A stretch of DNA of 64,000 nt, from assembly GCA_039602395.1 (NCBI GenBank), contig JBCNJP010000010.1, forward strand, positions 93,711,729 to 93,775,728, written 5' to 3'. Below, piece after piece: positions 1 through 11,612 of the stretch. Numbering within the stretch: position 1 is the stretch's first letter; every line of letters starts with the position of its first letter. The notes beneath the pieces are model-generated. The model searched no databases, had not been told where the DNA came from, and saw nothing but the letters and a program-made list of their open reading frames with translations. Origin of the DNA: Deinandra increscens subsp. villosa. Taxonomy: Eukaryota; Streptophyta; Magnoliopsida; Asterales; Asteraceae. Both the position numbers and the translations under genes were made by a program.

Positions 1-475
1 TTCCAAGTGTCCCCTTGAAGTTCGCTAGAAACTGTCTAAGTCCGCTAAGTCATGTTCAAGTCCGCTAAGAACCATTCAAGTCCGCTAAGAACCATTCAAG
101 TCCGCTAAGAACCATTCAAGTCCGCTAAGAACAAGTTCGCTAGGAACAAGTTCGCTAAGAAGAGATGAAGTTCGCTAAGGCCTCATCAAGTTCGCTAAGG
201 TCATTCTCAAGTTCGCTAAGAAGCCAACAAGTTCGCTAAGGCATATCAAGTTCGTTAAGGAGAATGGTCAAGTTTACTAGCTGGAAGTTCGTTAAGAACA
301 TCACAAGTTCGCTAAGAACAATGGTTCAAGTTCGCTAACAGAAGTTCGCTAGGAAGGATTCAAGTTCGCTAAGTACAATATGAAGTTCGCTAAACAAGTA
401 CGCTAAGAACAACTCAATCAAGTTCGCTAAGAGGAAAGGAAGTCCGCTAAGAAGGATTTGACAAGTACGCTAAGA
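1..475 (-). repeat. Leader minisatellite of a minus-strand LTR element (about 24 units)
   Basis: About 24 imperfect copies of an 11-12 nt core, AAGTTCGCTAAG as read on the + strand, recur roughly every 20 nt with variable spacers. Core variants are AGTCCGCTAAG and AGTACGCTAAG. Read in the sense of the host element (- strand) the core is CTTAGCGAACTT. The array starts about 230 nt downstream of the primer binding site at 703-715, so it lies in the 5' untranslated leader of the element. No ORF runs through it. The same core occurs at 33618-33810 in another LTR element. Confidence 0.85.
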
Positions 476-702
476 CTATACTTAGAAAAATTTTCCAATT
501 CAGAAATCTCTAAGTTTTGGGAAAGAAAAATTTCTACCCAAAATTCTAATATCTGCACTGACACCAGGCAGGAATTCTAAATGAGGATCATCTTCGGCAC
601 GCAGGGCAATACTTTTGGGAGTTAGGTTGTAACCAAGGTTTTCAAAAATAGTTACAGTTCAGAAATTTTACTTTTAAAATGTTCTGGTTCGCTGTAACCA
701 AA
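476..702 (-). mobile_element. Non-coding leader between minisatellite and primer binding site
   Basis: This is the internal part of the minus-strand LTR element between its repeat array and its primer binding site. I see no coding potential and no recognisable motif beyond the element context. The gag-pol region would lie to the left, outside the window. Confidence 0.6.
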
Positions 703-715
703 GGCTCTAATACCA
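703..715 (-). other. Primer binding site, initiator tRNA-Met type
   Basis: On the - strand the sequence reads TGGTATTAGAGCC, one mismatch from the usual plant PBS TGGTATCAGAGC complementary to initiator tRNA-Met. It lies 3 nt past the LTR terminus GTGTGACA. This fixes the orientation (-) and identifies 719-3548 as the 5' LTR. Confidence 0.8.
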
Positions 716-718
716 ATC

Positions 719-3548
719 TGTCACACCCCCAATTTCCACTAACGGAGTATAACCGTGTGGGGTGTGATCCAGACTAGGATCCAAGTCTTTAGTTACAACC
801 AAGCCATAACAGAATTTATAAATTAACATAAAGTTTTAGTTACAGACCAAAACAGTAAGTTTAACAGTTCAGCGGAAGCATAAATAAAGTTTGCAGTTAT
901 GGTGTTACAAAACGATGGATTTAAATATTTGAAATTCCGGTTTTTTCTTTTCAAAAGGTATCCATAAGTAGTACCGCCGCCACTGGTGCCGTCCATGATC
1001 CACCTAACGACCTGAAAAGAAATCAACAATCAAGTGTCAGCCAAGGCTGGTGAGTTCACTAAAGCGGCCTACACGTCACATGTAGACCTAATGTATATGA
1101 ATAAAGAATGGTAAAACACAATCAATAATCATAAGACCAGTAAAATTCCATATCGAAGGTAGCTAGCCTATAGTTATGCAGACCTGAATTGTTCGTAACC
1201 GAAGCTGACAATGTTTTGATAGGGAATACCTATGAACCTTGCCTTCCCGTGTCTTTACGGATCACGGTGGATAGGCTAACATTGATCTCAGTCCGACCGC
1301 CAGTCGGGAGGGTGCATCACGTGCACCGCTGAGCGGGGGTGTCAATCCCCAGTAGTACTACTCAATATTACCTCGCTATTGTATATTAACGGCCCGAAAG
1401 TAAGGACTTTTTATAAATAAAGTTCAATTCAGTGAAACATATGATATTATGTCGGAAATTTACCCAGTAAGAAATACCTTACTGTTTGGGTCACCATCCT
1501 TACTGGATGCAACCACCTGCGCGTTATCGTCCCTGAACGGACATAACAATAATATAAATGAACTCACCTTAGGGTGCGCTGGTACCTAGCACTTGATTCA
1601 ACAGGTTGGTCAAAGTCAACCTATTCGGATAAATATGGTCTAATGAAATTAGAAGGTGTCGCGAGGATGAAACTAGCACATAAGCACCTAAACATGTTTC
1701 ATGCAATCATACAAGCCACTCAATGCACATACAAGTCCCAGATTGGGAGAAAATCAAGAAATTGCAATTTATGTCAAAGTTGACCCAGAAAGTCAAACTT
1801 CAAGCACTTAACTAGTGACATAGCTAAAATCCACAATACTTGGAATTAAATCCTTAAATTTTGCAGGCATATACAACATATCAATTAGGACATGTTGCAA
1901 AAAGAATCAAGTAAAAATGTTAATAAATGAGAAAGTTATGTGTGTTGGAAGTTGGCAAAAATCAACATTATTGTCTTTGACACACCATTTGGTGGCATGC
2001 CTAATTTGCTCCATACTTGGAGTTAGGTTTTGTAATTTTGCAGGCATGAACTAATCAAAATTTAGGGAATGTTGCAAAAAGAATCAACTTAAAAAGTTAT
2101 GTAACGAGAAAGTTATGCGCATCGGAAGTTGGCAATTTTCAGCTTTTTGCAAAATGGTCAAAGTATGTTCAAAATTTGCATAACTCACTCAAAGTTTTGA
2201 ATTTATAAATCAACTTCTCCAGATCTTACTTTTAACATATAAACATCATTTACAAATAGCAAACTCGTCAATAAAACAAGATTAGCATGCTCAACCAAAT
2301 TGAAAAGTCTACTTTTCACAAAACTGGACAGCTTTGAGTACCCAACTTGCAGCAGTGTTTTGAGTGACCAAACGGAGGTTTTAGAAAGTGTGCGAGTAGC
2401 CGTTGTAAAGCTAAGACATCCTACTTTACTTGGGAAAAAGAATCGATCAGTTTCGAATAAAATTGAGTAAGTTATGGCTGCTGCAATTTGACCCAAAATT
2501 CTGGTCAAAGCTGTCAAAATTCTTTAGTTTGCAATTGTTTAGGATTTCAATTCTATGCTAACATTCGATTAATAAAACACCTTCTAACAACTTTATACTC
2601 ATACTAACATGCAATTTCTGATCCTAACAAGATCATACCATATTCATATCAAAATCTCACCAAGTAGCTAGCATTTAAGCACATTTCATCCACAAACTCA
2701 TAACCAAACACCCACCAATCATTATGAACATCAAGAACACATTTTAACCCTCAATTTCCAGCTTTAAAACCCATCACAAATCTGCCCTAAATCATAAACT
2801 AACATATATTGAGCTAAATCAAGCTTAATGAGCATACAAACACTCAATTTAGCACATAAATGCATAAAAACACACATGCAACTAAGAAATTTCGAAATCC
2901 AAACTTAGGGCTTACAAGATTGGGGAAGAAAATCGCAGGTTTGAGATGGAGGGAAGAGAGGAGAGCTTCCTTGGGTCTTGTGGTAGCTAAACACCCTTGA
3001 ATCCTTCCTTCCTTGAGCTTGATTTCGCAAAATCGCGAGTGTGTGTATGTGTGTGTGTTGAGCCGTGAAGAATGGAGGAGGAGGAAGATGCGTGAAAATG
3101 AAGATGGGGGAGAGGTTTGGGCAGATTTTGTGTAAGTGAAATTTACATGAATGGTCCCTCAAGCTTTATTTTTAACACATTAAGCATAAAACTCAACCAA
3201 ATGGGTTTTTACTAAAAACTTGTGAAGTAAAATTTCTAAAAATGTTTCTAATTGTTTTTTTTAAACTCGTTTAGCATGCAACGTTTAGTCGGGACAAGTG
3301 TAAGTATCATTTATACATAAAAATTCGAATTCACGCACGAAGCCCGGTTTCGCATAAAAATGCAAATTTTTACAAATGACACATAAGGTCACGAAATAAA
3401 TTCACGAAACAAGTTATTAAAATTAATTAGCAAATAAACATTAACACATGTGCAATTATTCAAATAACGGGTCTCGGGTTCGCTAACGGAACTAACGGAG
3501 CTAACGGAAAAGTTAACGGAGTTAACTTAGGAAGTTGCAGTTGTTACA
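719..3548 (-). mobile_element. 5' LTR of a minus-strand gypsy-like element, related to family D
   Basis: On the - strand this LTR runs from TGTAACAACTGC at 3548 to GGGGGTGTGACA at 719 and is followed by a tRNA-Met PBS. Its last 45 nt are nearly identical to the end of the solo LTR at 24620-27598, and a GC-rich block near 1285-1375 matches 26926-27016 of that solo LTR, so the two are related. It contains the inverted repeat GGTGAGTTC (about 1562) and GAACTCACC (about 1050) plus a pyrimidine-rich CAG acceptor-like site. Unlike the two family D solo LTRs, I find no tRNA-like modules in it. Small ORFs inside it look like chance. Confidence 0.8.
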
Positions 3549-3874
3549 GATATGACTTATGGGTAAAGGATAATGAATTTACAAATGCTATACGTGTTTA
3601 TGTTATAAATAACTATGATATATGTGTTAGATAGCCAAACGTGATGAAACGCATGAATGTTTACCCGTTAACGGGTAACGAATTGATAAGATATAGGGTT
3701 ATGTGAATGATACACGTGTTGATTGATGAAATGAAATAAATACGTGTTTTATAACTATGATAATTGATATGCATGATATCAAAATGAAATATGTGTTTAG
3801 AAATATGATAGGTATAACTGATAACCGTAGGAGAATACCTTTACGCAATTGTATTATGTTAGATATATGTGTAA

Positions 3875-3875
<1 letters not shown>

Positions 3876-3922
<47 letters not shown>
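3876..3922. repeat. (TA)n microsatellite
   Basis: An uninterrupted run of about 23 TA dinucleotides inside the family B LTR. Similar but shorter runs occur at about 8113-8135, 9474-9507 and 24857-24880. A comparable run lies at 26296-26332. Confidence 0.9.
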
Positions 3923-3924
<2 letters not shown>

Positions 3925-4602
3925 TAATGGCTTAAATAAATTTGAAATATTCATTTGATGAATATATATGTAGGAATACATGTTAGAATAGTTAAACATA
4001 TGAGAAATAAATAAGAACGTATCCTTACGTTGAAATGATAGTTAAAAATGAATAAATACATAACGTATACGAGTATTATATGTATTTATATGTATTTGTA
4101 TGAACCCAAGGCTTAAAAGTTATTATATATATGCACTAAAGTGATTTGGAACATGAGATGATAAGTATACAAAAGTATGAGGGGCTAAAACGCAAGTTAG
4201 TGGAATATAAGTAAAAATATATAAATATATACGTATGTATATATATACATTATCGAACGTATCCCGAGCCCTAAAAATATTAGAAATATGTCCCATAATG
4301 TTTTGGTACATAAAATAATAAAAGGGTAAAAGTTCAGGGGCTAAAAGTGCAATTAAATAGAGTTAAAGGACTAAAAATGAAAAATAAACAAAACTGGCCG
4401 GATAAGGGTTGGCTCGCGTATCGCGCAGCCCACACCCTTCCCCTTCGCGGTACGCGAGGGGTGACCTGCAGACCAGAAACGAGTTTGGCTCGTTTTCAGC
4501 CACGTAGTCTTGCCTTATTCTCCAAAGTTCGTCATTTACGCGTCGTTTTAAAGGGGCTAGTCACCATGGCCACCTGGAGGACCCTTAGACGCTTCATTTG
4601 AG

Positions 4603-4610
4603 TATAAATA
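4603..4610 (+). promoter_or_regulatory. TATA box of the family B LTR
   Basis: TATAAATA lies in the U3-like portion, followed about 30 nt later by a C/A-rich stretch typical of a start site. The sister LTR has TATAAATAG at 49015-49023 on the - strand in the equivalent place. Confidence 0.6.
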
Positions 4611-7605
4611 GCGGCCATAACATCGATTCAATCTCACCAATTCACTGATTCTTCCTCCTAAAAACCCTCTTAAGAACCGAACTGTTCTTCTGCCAAATTC
4701 TCACACCTCGCTTGGAGTTTGAAGCTAAAATTCTGCAGTCACACTTCATTTGGTATGATCTAAAATAACCTATCTCGGTTTTTGATAATATTACTTCTAA
4801 GTATAATTTCTAAATATGCATAAAAATTAGGGTTCTTAATCTTGTTTTGCCAAAATTGGGTGATAGGCTGGGAATTAGGGTCTGAATTTTTATAGGTAAT
4901 CCTAAAATAATGTGTTTTAAGAAAGCCCTAAGTTTATTTCACAATTGGAAAATGTTTGGTAAAGGTTTTGTTAACGGGTCAAAATTAGGGTTTTCGTAAC
5001 GTTGTTCTGCCCAAATCGAGTAAACGGTTTTGAATTAAGCTTTGATATTTTAAAGCATATTATAAAATGTTATAATAGATAATACCCTAAGACGGTTTTG
5101 AATAAAAATGATTTTTGGTCAAGAAATGAGAAAAACAAGAAATTATGGTTTCTAAATAAGATTATTTAATATAAAATAATCCGGAGGGTATGGGAACTTG
5201 ATTGTTAGAATGAAAACATGTTTACATATATAATAAGTATATATGAAGTTAAATGGATAAATATTAAAGTATTAAATATACTGAGTTAATCAGATATTTA
5301 GAAGTTCGTGCGGACCGGAAGAGTAGACGCCTGTACACTGGGGTTTCTGGCAAAAGCGAGGGTGTCGCATAAATCCCAACTGGGAAATGGCATCCCTCAC
5401 TGGGCGATCCCGGAGTGAGCGTTTACTTATAGGAATGTGTGTCTTCATATTATCAACAGAAAGAAAAGGATAATGGCCTAAAGGGCATTTTGGTCATTTT
5501 GACCTTTTAAAAAGGAATGTACTTAATAATTTAATATTATTAAGATAATGAAGTATTAAAATAAACATAGATAGTGTTTATTATATTAAACCTTGCGTTA
5601 ACGCCGTACAATACGCGATTAGGTTTAATTGGAAAGCATAGCGGACTTTTGCCTGAATTAACTGATTAAAAGAATAAGGTGAGTTCTATGAGCCCACTCT
5701 TTAAATGTTTTAATGTTTTGAATGTTTTCGGGCTGATATACATACAAATGTTATGAAAATATATTCAAATGTTTTGTAACTGAGATATTGTCTGTTTTAA
5801 CTGTTAGAATTGTTAAAAGGTTTTTTATTGATATATACGTGAAAATGTTATGAAAATGATTATTGATGAAATGTTTTACAGTATTAAACTATTAAATTAC
5901 TGTTGCTTTGAAATATAAGTGAAAAGGTTATGATAGTGTTTACGGGTGAAATGTCCTAAACGGTTAAACTCCTAAACTGCTTTAGGAATGATATATAGGA
6001 GAAATGTTAAGGAAATGCGTTAAAATGCCTTTTACATGTTTTGTTCCAATACACATATGTGAAATGTTTTAAGGCCTATAAGTGTTATAAATGATGATTA
6101 CCTGTTATAAACCGTTTCCAGGAAAGTTATAATAAACGGGAAATGTAAAGGATGGAACTTTTAAAGTTTTGAGAAATGGAAAAATGTGAATGTTTGGTCT
6201 AAGCTTATGTATGCAAATAAGTGTCGGATAAATATGATCTTATTAGCCTTGTTGTGATTGTAAGATGTAATCTATACTGGGATGACTCTATATCATATCC
6301 GTTTGTATTTAAGGTGTGGTAGATACGCTGCGGTACTTCCTATATATAAACACCCGTAATACAATAGGAAATGTTATAGAATCAGTCCAGTGTAAGTTTC
6401 ACTGAAGTTTAACAAGACCCATAACATTATATTTATGACACACTTATTTCCATATACGGGTGACGGGCTGGTATTAAAAAGATTGTGAGTCCAAATACAA
6501 ATGTTATTTAAATGGACTTTTGAAAAGGTTGAAAAGGTTTTAATCTAAGCAGATATTGTCTAGTGAAAAGGGAAAAGGTAGTTGTACAACTAGAAGCGAG
6601 GAACGACGGTTCTCCGGGGTAGCGACGGCTGCTTACTTTGAAAAGGTATTCGGGTGACGACGGTTGCCCGAGGAACTAACGTGGTTCCAATAGACAATGC
6701 TTAGTAAATAAATAAATGACTGCTTATAATATTTCGTATAACTCTGTTATGTTTTATACCTAATGATTATTTGCACAAGAGAGTGTCTAGGAGACCCAGA
6801 GTATTTTGAATACTAAACGGTTTAAAGGTTATGTTTTGATATAACGATGTTATGTTTATACCTGTTAAAAGGTTAAACGGTCAAAAGGATTAACGGTTAA
6901 ATGATTAAACGGGGGTTAGATGGAGAAATGGTTAAATGATTAAACAAATGAATGTTCTGGTATAACTCTGTTTTATACCTGATAAATGTTTAAAGGTTAT
7001 ATTTTGGTACAATACTTATACCTGATAAATGTTTAAAGAATAATGGTTTTAAAGTTATAGAATAATTCGGTTATGTTTTATACTTGATAAACGTTTGATA
7101 AAAGGGGGTCGTTAGGCCCAAGCGTTGGAATAAACTTTCAAGGTAAAGGTATCGTGATACGTGCAAAATTATGCATATTATTTATATCAAAAGTCCTCGG
7201 TTTCGTACACTTATGTTAACAAATCCATTCGAATTGATATTTAATTATGATAAACTTGGAATTGTAGGTTTAAACGAAGAATTGGTTCAAATAACCAAGA
7301 TTTATATCAAAGTCAAACGTGGATCCGGATTCAAAAATTAAAAAAACGAAACAAAAGCAACCCGAGAATGAAGCAACCCGGTCCGTTCAAGAAATAAGTG
7401 ATCAAAGGCAAAATACGTACAAATCAAAATATGAAGACAAAGAATAAATGGGTCATTGAAATTATGAAAGATTGAAGATATGAAAGATTGGATTGAAGAT
7501 ATGAAAGATTGAATCATCAACTTTTTATGAAGACAAGATCCATAAATTAAGTCTTCAATAGTGATTGCCAAAAAAATGGGCCATACAAGATCTCATGCCT
7601 TTCAC

Positions 7606-7614
7606 TATAAATAG
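7606..7614 (+). promoter_or_regulatory. TATA box of Athila 5' LTR
   Basis: TATAAATAG, preserved identically in the 3' LTR at 20090-20098. It would place transcription start near 7640 and puts the hairpin cluster in the RNA leader. Confidence 0.7.
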
Positions 7615-8909
7615 CTACATTGTAATGCAGCAAAGACACACCTTTCCTCATTTTCCTTTCCTACTATTCTTCACAATAATTGTTCTAAATAAGCTTAGAG
7701 AGTCTTAGGAGGATTAGTGTGACAATCCGACTTTTCAGGTCACTTTCTAGCATTAACTGAACGTAAAACGTATTAAATGTTGTGTGAACATTTATGTGCT
7801 TATCTGCGTTGACTTTAGCAATTAGGGTTTTGCGTGATCAATCACTACGAGCATGCACGGAAGATTAAACGTTTAATATTCTATGATTTTATGTGGAATT
7901 AAAAATATATATGATTAGACTATATTCATAATTTTGTGTAATTAAAGGATTTTAATTACAAGCTATTAATAATAGGGTTACATGTGACTTAAATATTAGT
8001 TATGAGTTTTAAATCTCTAGGTTATGATTTTATGTGATTTTAATAATTGTGGGGTTATACTTCATGATTTATTTTAGTAAAACGAGGTTCATATATTTTA
8101 TAAACGTTATACAATATATATATATATATATATATTGATGTTCCTCGGATATTTGTCGTTAAATTCATTTCCTGTTAACTCCGTTAGAGCCGTTAGGTTT
8201 TCATAAAACTTCGAGGGGTTATTTTGTCATTTACCAAACATGAATCTCTTCTATTAAACCTGGAGGGACTATTCTGTAATTACCGAAACCCTAGGTCATT
8301 ATTGTAAGTATGTGAGGGACTATAGTTGCCAATACTCTATAGTGGATTTTAATGACAATTACGGGATTTAATGGAGAGTCGATGATCGGTTTCAACCGAT
8401 CATCATCATCGCTCGACGGTTTCATTTGGCCATCATCAATTCACTATCTCCTTGTAACTGAGTCATCATTGCAATATACATAATACATCTTCACAGCCCC
8501 TCATTTTCTCTCTCGGAACCTCACGACTCTCTCTCTCGTTTTTTTTAGTTTTCCGGCGATGCACCAAAAACCCACCAAACCACCACTATTCGACCTCATT
8601 CTGATCACCACTGTGGTCGCGAGTTTCTGAGGAGTAACCTGGTGCAATCGGAATTAGATTTTGTGTTAGTGCTCGGTGTTCGCGGCTAAGCTTCGGGTTC
8701 GTTTTCGGCGTCTAAAACTCGGCGTCTCTCATCTCTAATTCAAGGTAATCATCTTTACATGTTAGTCGCACATTTTTACGTGTTTTATTTGAGTTTCGAG
8801 ATTTTCCGGCGACCGGAACTAGGGTTCCGATCACCGGAACTCTTGTATGAAGAAGAAGCCATGGACTGGGTACGGGTTATATATTTCCGGATCCGCTATA
8901 ATACCAGAC

Positions 8910-8987
8910 GCCAATCTGGCACAACTGGTTAGGTCACTGGTTCGTTTCCGAGAGGTCGCGGGTTCGAGTCCCGGCCTCACCATTTTT
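8910..8987 (+). ncRNA. tRNA-like Pol III module 1 of solo LTR D1
   Basis: An A box-like TGGCACAACTGG (8917-8928) and a consensus B box GGTTCGAGTCC (8961-8971) are 44 nt apart, the spacing of an intronless tRNA gene. A T5 run (8983-8987) follows directly, as a Pol III terminator would. The acceptor stem is not complementary, so this is a tRNA-derived module rather than a working tRNA. The region GAGGTCGCGGGTTCGAG resembles plant tRNA-Met and tRNA-Ile T-arms, but identity is uncertain. Whether it is transcribed is unknown. Confidence 0.65.
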
Positions 8988-9063
8988 ATTCCTCTATTTT
9001 TCCTGGACTTGATTCTGGTCACTGTGTGTATATAAAAGGAATTCGATCGGGATCTAAGCACAA

Positions 9064-9151
9064 ACGGACCACTGGCAGAGTGGTTAAAGTCGCTGTGATG
9101 GTCCCGGAGGTCACGGGTTCGAACCCAGTGACCTCCATATTATTATTTTTT
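9064..9151 (+). ncRNA. tRNA-like Pol III module 2 of solo LTR D1
   Basis: A box TGGCAGAGTGG (9073-9083) and B box GGGTTCGAACCC (9115-9126) are 42 nt apart, followed by T6 at 9146-9151. The T-arm is extended: GGAGGTCAC upstream of the B box is perfectly complementary to GTGACCTCC downstream. The module starts 156 nt after module 1, the same offset as in the second solo LTR. It is probably a tandem relative of module 1, since both share the AGGTC(A/G)C block before the B box. Confidence 0.62.
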
Positions 9152-9468
9152 GGTTGTTTTGGTGTTATTTTGTGTTGTTTGAACATGTGCTTCCTAGATC
9201 TTGTACCAAAAATCGTTCCTTCTCATATCCTAGCCCCGTGAAAGCATATTTGAAACCATTAAACCCTCGTAAAACATATTTTTTTGTAAAATGTGTTTTA
9301 AATTAAAATATATATTTCCAACATCTATATATATATAAATAAATATTGATATAAAAATTCTAGTTTTACAAAAAGGTAAAAATATATATATTTTGAGTAG
9401 ATTAATATATATAAACTTATGACGTTGGACTTTTTTTATTGAAATAGTCGAATACCTTTATGATAACC

Positions 9469-9508
<40 letters not shown>

Positions 9509-9848
9509 TTTGTCCTAGCAAAATTCGTTATTAACGTCACTTGAACATTTATTTAAATATATATATAATATATATGTATTTACTTAGAAAATATATATAT
9601 ATATATATATATAAGTTATATATTGGATTTTCTCGCGTTATTTTGATAATCGCTCGGATTTGGCACACGTGCCATCCTCGACTTATTCCGGACTTCACGA
9701 TCCTTCGTTTTTATCGTTTACATTAGATTTAATAGTTTAGAACACACACTTATACTCGTATGCTCGTTAGGTGATTGATTGCTTACACAAGACTCATTCT
9801 TGCTACGTGAATTAACTGTTTTATCTGGAAACTTTGCTGAGCAACCTA

Positions 9849-10266
9849 AGGTGAGTTTCACGGCCCAATTTTACTTATTTTAATCCTGTTGGGTGAGATT
9901 AACATGCAAACACTTGAACTATTAGATATATATCACCTGAATGATAGTGGCACACTTATGATAAAGCCATCACTTTATAGTTAATGTCAATGTGACATCA
10001 GCGGGAACTTATTTAGTAGATCTACTGGGTTTGACAACCCCACCCGGGTCAGTCGCTCTGGCACGATTGGATATCGAACGGGTGTTATAAACTTCTTAGT
10101 CTTAACGAGGCACAATTGAACTTGTCGAGCTTCAGTAACTGGATAGCTAGTTGATCTAGTCAAACGTGCACTGATTTCTTGAAAATAGTCTAGCTAACTA
10201 TTGATATATTATCTGGATTTTCCTGAACTGTTAAACTGATGAACTGATTAAACCTGTGAACTCACC
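9849..10266 (+). repeat. Inverted repeat GGTGAGTTTCAC / GTGAACTCACC in solo LTR D1
   Basis: A 5' splice-donor-like AAGGTGAGTTTCAC is matched about 400 nt downstream by the near inverse GTGAACTCACC (about 10256-10266). About 40 nt later a pyrimidine-rich acceptor-like TTCTCAG|GTCGC follows. Equivalent pairs occur in the other LTRs of this window. Confidence 0.6.
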
Positions 10267-11012
10267 AACCTTTGTGTTGACACTTTAGCATGTTATTTCT
10301 CAGGTCGCTAAACTGGATTGTCTGCCACGAGCTAGGACGCACCACTTAAGGATAAATATTACTACGCATGCATTTTAGACATTAATACTTTACAAACTCA
10401 TTAACTTTTGGTTTGCGCATGTTTGGGCGCTTGAATAATCATTGCAACTTTTGTCGTTTACGCTTCCGCATTTAAAAACGCATTTACTCTGGTTTTACTT
10501 TTACATTGCATATAGACTGTTCGTATGGCTAATGTGTTCGATCCTGGTTTGTCACGCTCCCTGCGGCGCGTTGTCGCGCGTGGGATTTTTGGGGGTGTGA
10601 CAATTAGAGAGGTTTAAATACCTTTTTAGAACTCCGAAATACTCTTCGAACGTTCGAAGTATTCATCCATTTCTAATTTGTAAGTTATTCTAATTATGTT
10701 TATAGTTATAATGCTTGGCTAAGTACCTTTATTATTTTCAACATTTGGGTTCCGTTCTATATAATTTATTCAATTCTTTTTATGAAATAATTACGCGAGT
10801 TTATTATTAATTAGTTTGGTTTGTATAATTTCTTATTCTTTAAATCCGGGGTGATCTCGGATTCAAATTGGATTATTAGTAAAATTGATCACTTTATTAA
10901 TAAACTAATACTGTTCATCAAGTTCTTAATATTTTAATCTTGATACTAAAGGTCCAAATAACGGTTTTGTGTTTGTCTATGAATTCATTATCGTTATGGA
11001 AATTATCCAATG

Positions 11013-11048
11013 TTATTAAGTATTTTGAACGGCGTAAATACTTAATAA
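11013..11048 (+). other. Leader hairpin 1 with constant loop
   Basis: Stem TATTAAGTATTT (11014-11025) pairs perfectly with AAATACTTAATA (11036-11047), extended by one more T-A pair. The 10-nt loop is TGAACGGCGT. In the 3' LTR (20607-20642) the stem is identical and the loop is CGAACGGTGT. Confidence 0.8.
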
Positions 11049-11071
11049 TAATCAATACTTCACTACTATGC

Positions 11072-11118
11072 AACTCGCACATTAAGATCCGAACGGCGTG
11101 AGCTTAAGGTAGCGAGTT
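11072..11118 (+). other. Leader hairpin 2 with constant loop
   Basis: Outer stem AACTCGC/GCGAGTT and inner stem TTAAGATC pair around the loop CGAACGGCGT (11090-11099). The inner stem has one mismatch here. In the 3' LTR (20676-20701) the inner stem TTAAGATC/GATCTTAA is perfect. Confidence 0.8.
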
Positions 11119-11142
11119 GGCTTTAATCAACGAACTGCGCTT

Positions 11143-11200
11143 GGTTAGACATTAGTGAGGGTAACGTCCGAACGGCGTGACATTTAGTATCGGTATAACC
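11143..11200 (+). other. Leader hairpin 3 with constant loop
   Basis: Inner stem AACGTC (11163-11168) surrounds the loop CGAACGGCGT (11169-11178). The 3' arm is GACATT here but GACGTT, fully complementary, in the 3' LTR (20757-20778). A GGTTA/TAACC pair may close the outside. Confidence 0.75.
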
Positions 11201-11571
11201 TTTTTAATGATAAATTCATTGCACTCGTAATTATTAATGATTAAAAGTAGAATTAATTTGAAGAACGCCCCATGTGTTAAAACTATACTTTTGACCTTAA
11301 ATACTTGCATTATCACCTACGCTTATTAATCAATTACTATTTTCATCACCACTTAGTCATTTGCTACTCAATAACTTGTTCTCTGAAACTTATTTTCTCT
11401 TAACATCCTCTTATCTTCTACTTGTTCAAGAACTCTTCTTGTAAATAAAAATTTGGTAATCCGTTTTCCCTGTGGACACGAACCTTACTTCCGCTCATAC
11501 TATTTTATAGTGTGCACCGTAGTGAGTTTCACATATATAAATTTATTTGCTGGATTCGACCACCATCAAAT

Positions 11572-11589
11572 TGGCGCCGTTGCCGGGGA
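11572..11589 (+). other. Primer binding site, tRNA-Asp type
   Basis: TGGCGCCGTTGCCGGGGA, the PBS typical of Athila elements, starts 3 nt after the 5' LTR terminus. Confidence 0.9.
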
Positions 11590-11612
11590 GGACGGTAAAA
11601 TTAACATTTTTT

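Larger units (their letters stand above)
3549..7154 (+). mobile_element. Left part of an interrupted family B LTR
   Basis: This stretch matches in order the complete family B LTR at 46682-49877 (opposite strand). It has the 'ggggctaaaa' block near 4340, TATAAATAG at 4603, an AAGGTGAGTTC donor-like site near 5682 and similar leader sequence. The rest of the same LTR resumes at 21163. Its true 5' end is missing because the minus-strand element at 1-3548 is inserted at 3548/3549. It contains a long (TA)n run near 3876-3922. No genes are seen. Confidence 0.72.
7718..10602 (+). mobile_element. Family D solo LTR with two tRNA-like modules
   Basis: A 2885-bp sequence starts TGTGACAATCCG and ends GGGGGTGTGACA. 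It is flanked on both sides by ATTAG (7713-7717 and 10603-10607), and the uninterrupted 3' LTR shows the empty site. No PBS, polypurine tract or internal region is present, so it is a solo LTR left by recombination. It contains two tRNA-like modules (about 8910-8987 and 9064-9151), a donor-like CCTAAGGTGAGT at about 9844 and an acceptor-like TTATTTCTCAG at about 10293. No protein-coding gene is seen. Confidence 0.92.
7155..11568 (+). repeat. 5' LTR of the Athila element (split by a solo LTR)
   Basis: The LTR proper is 7155-7717 plus 10608-11568. The intervening 7718-10602 is a later solo-LTR insertion flanked by ATTAG. A TATA box (TATAAATAG) lies at 7606-7614. Downstream, in the transcribed leader, are a TTCGAACGTTCGAA palindrome near 10640 and three hairpins with a common loop (11013-11200). 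Confidence 0.88.

Noticed and set aside
1..475. CRISPR-like array
   Set aside because: Units are only 11-12 nt, imperfect, with irregular spacers, in a plant retroelement leader. This is a minisatellite.
2203..3162. Minus-strand ORFs inside the 5' LTR at 719-3548
   Set aside because: About 85-104 codons, no motifs, inside a non-coding LTR. Likely chance.
8847..9241. Short + strand ORFs over the tRNA-like modules
   Set aside because: They translate through A/B boxes and terminators and resemble no protein. Non-coding explanation is better.
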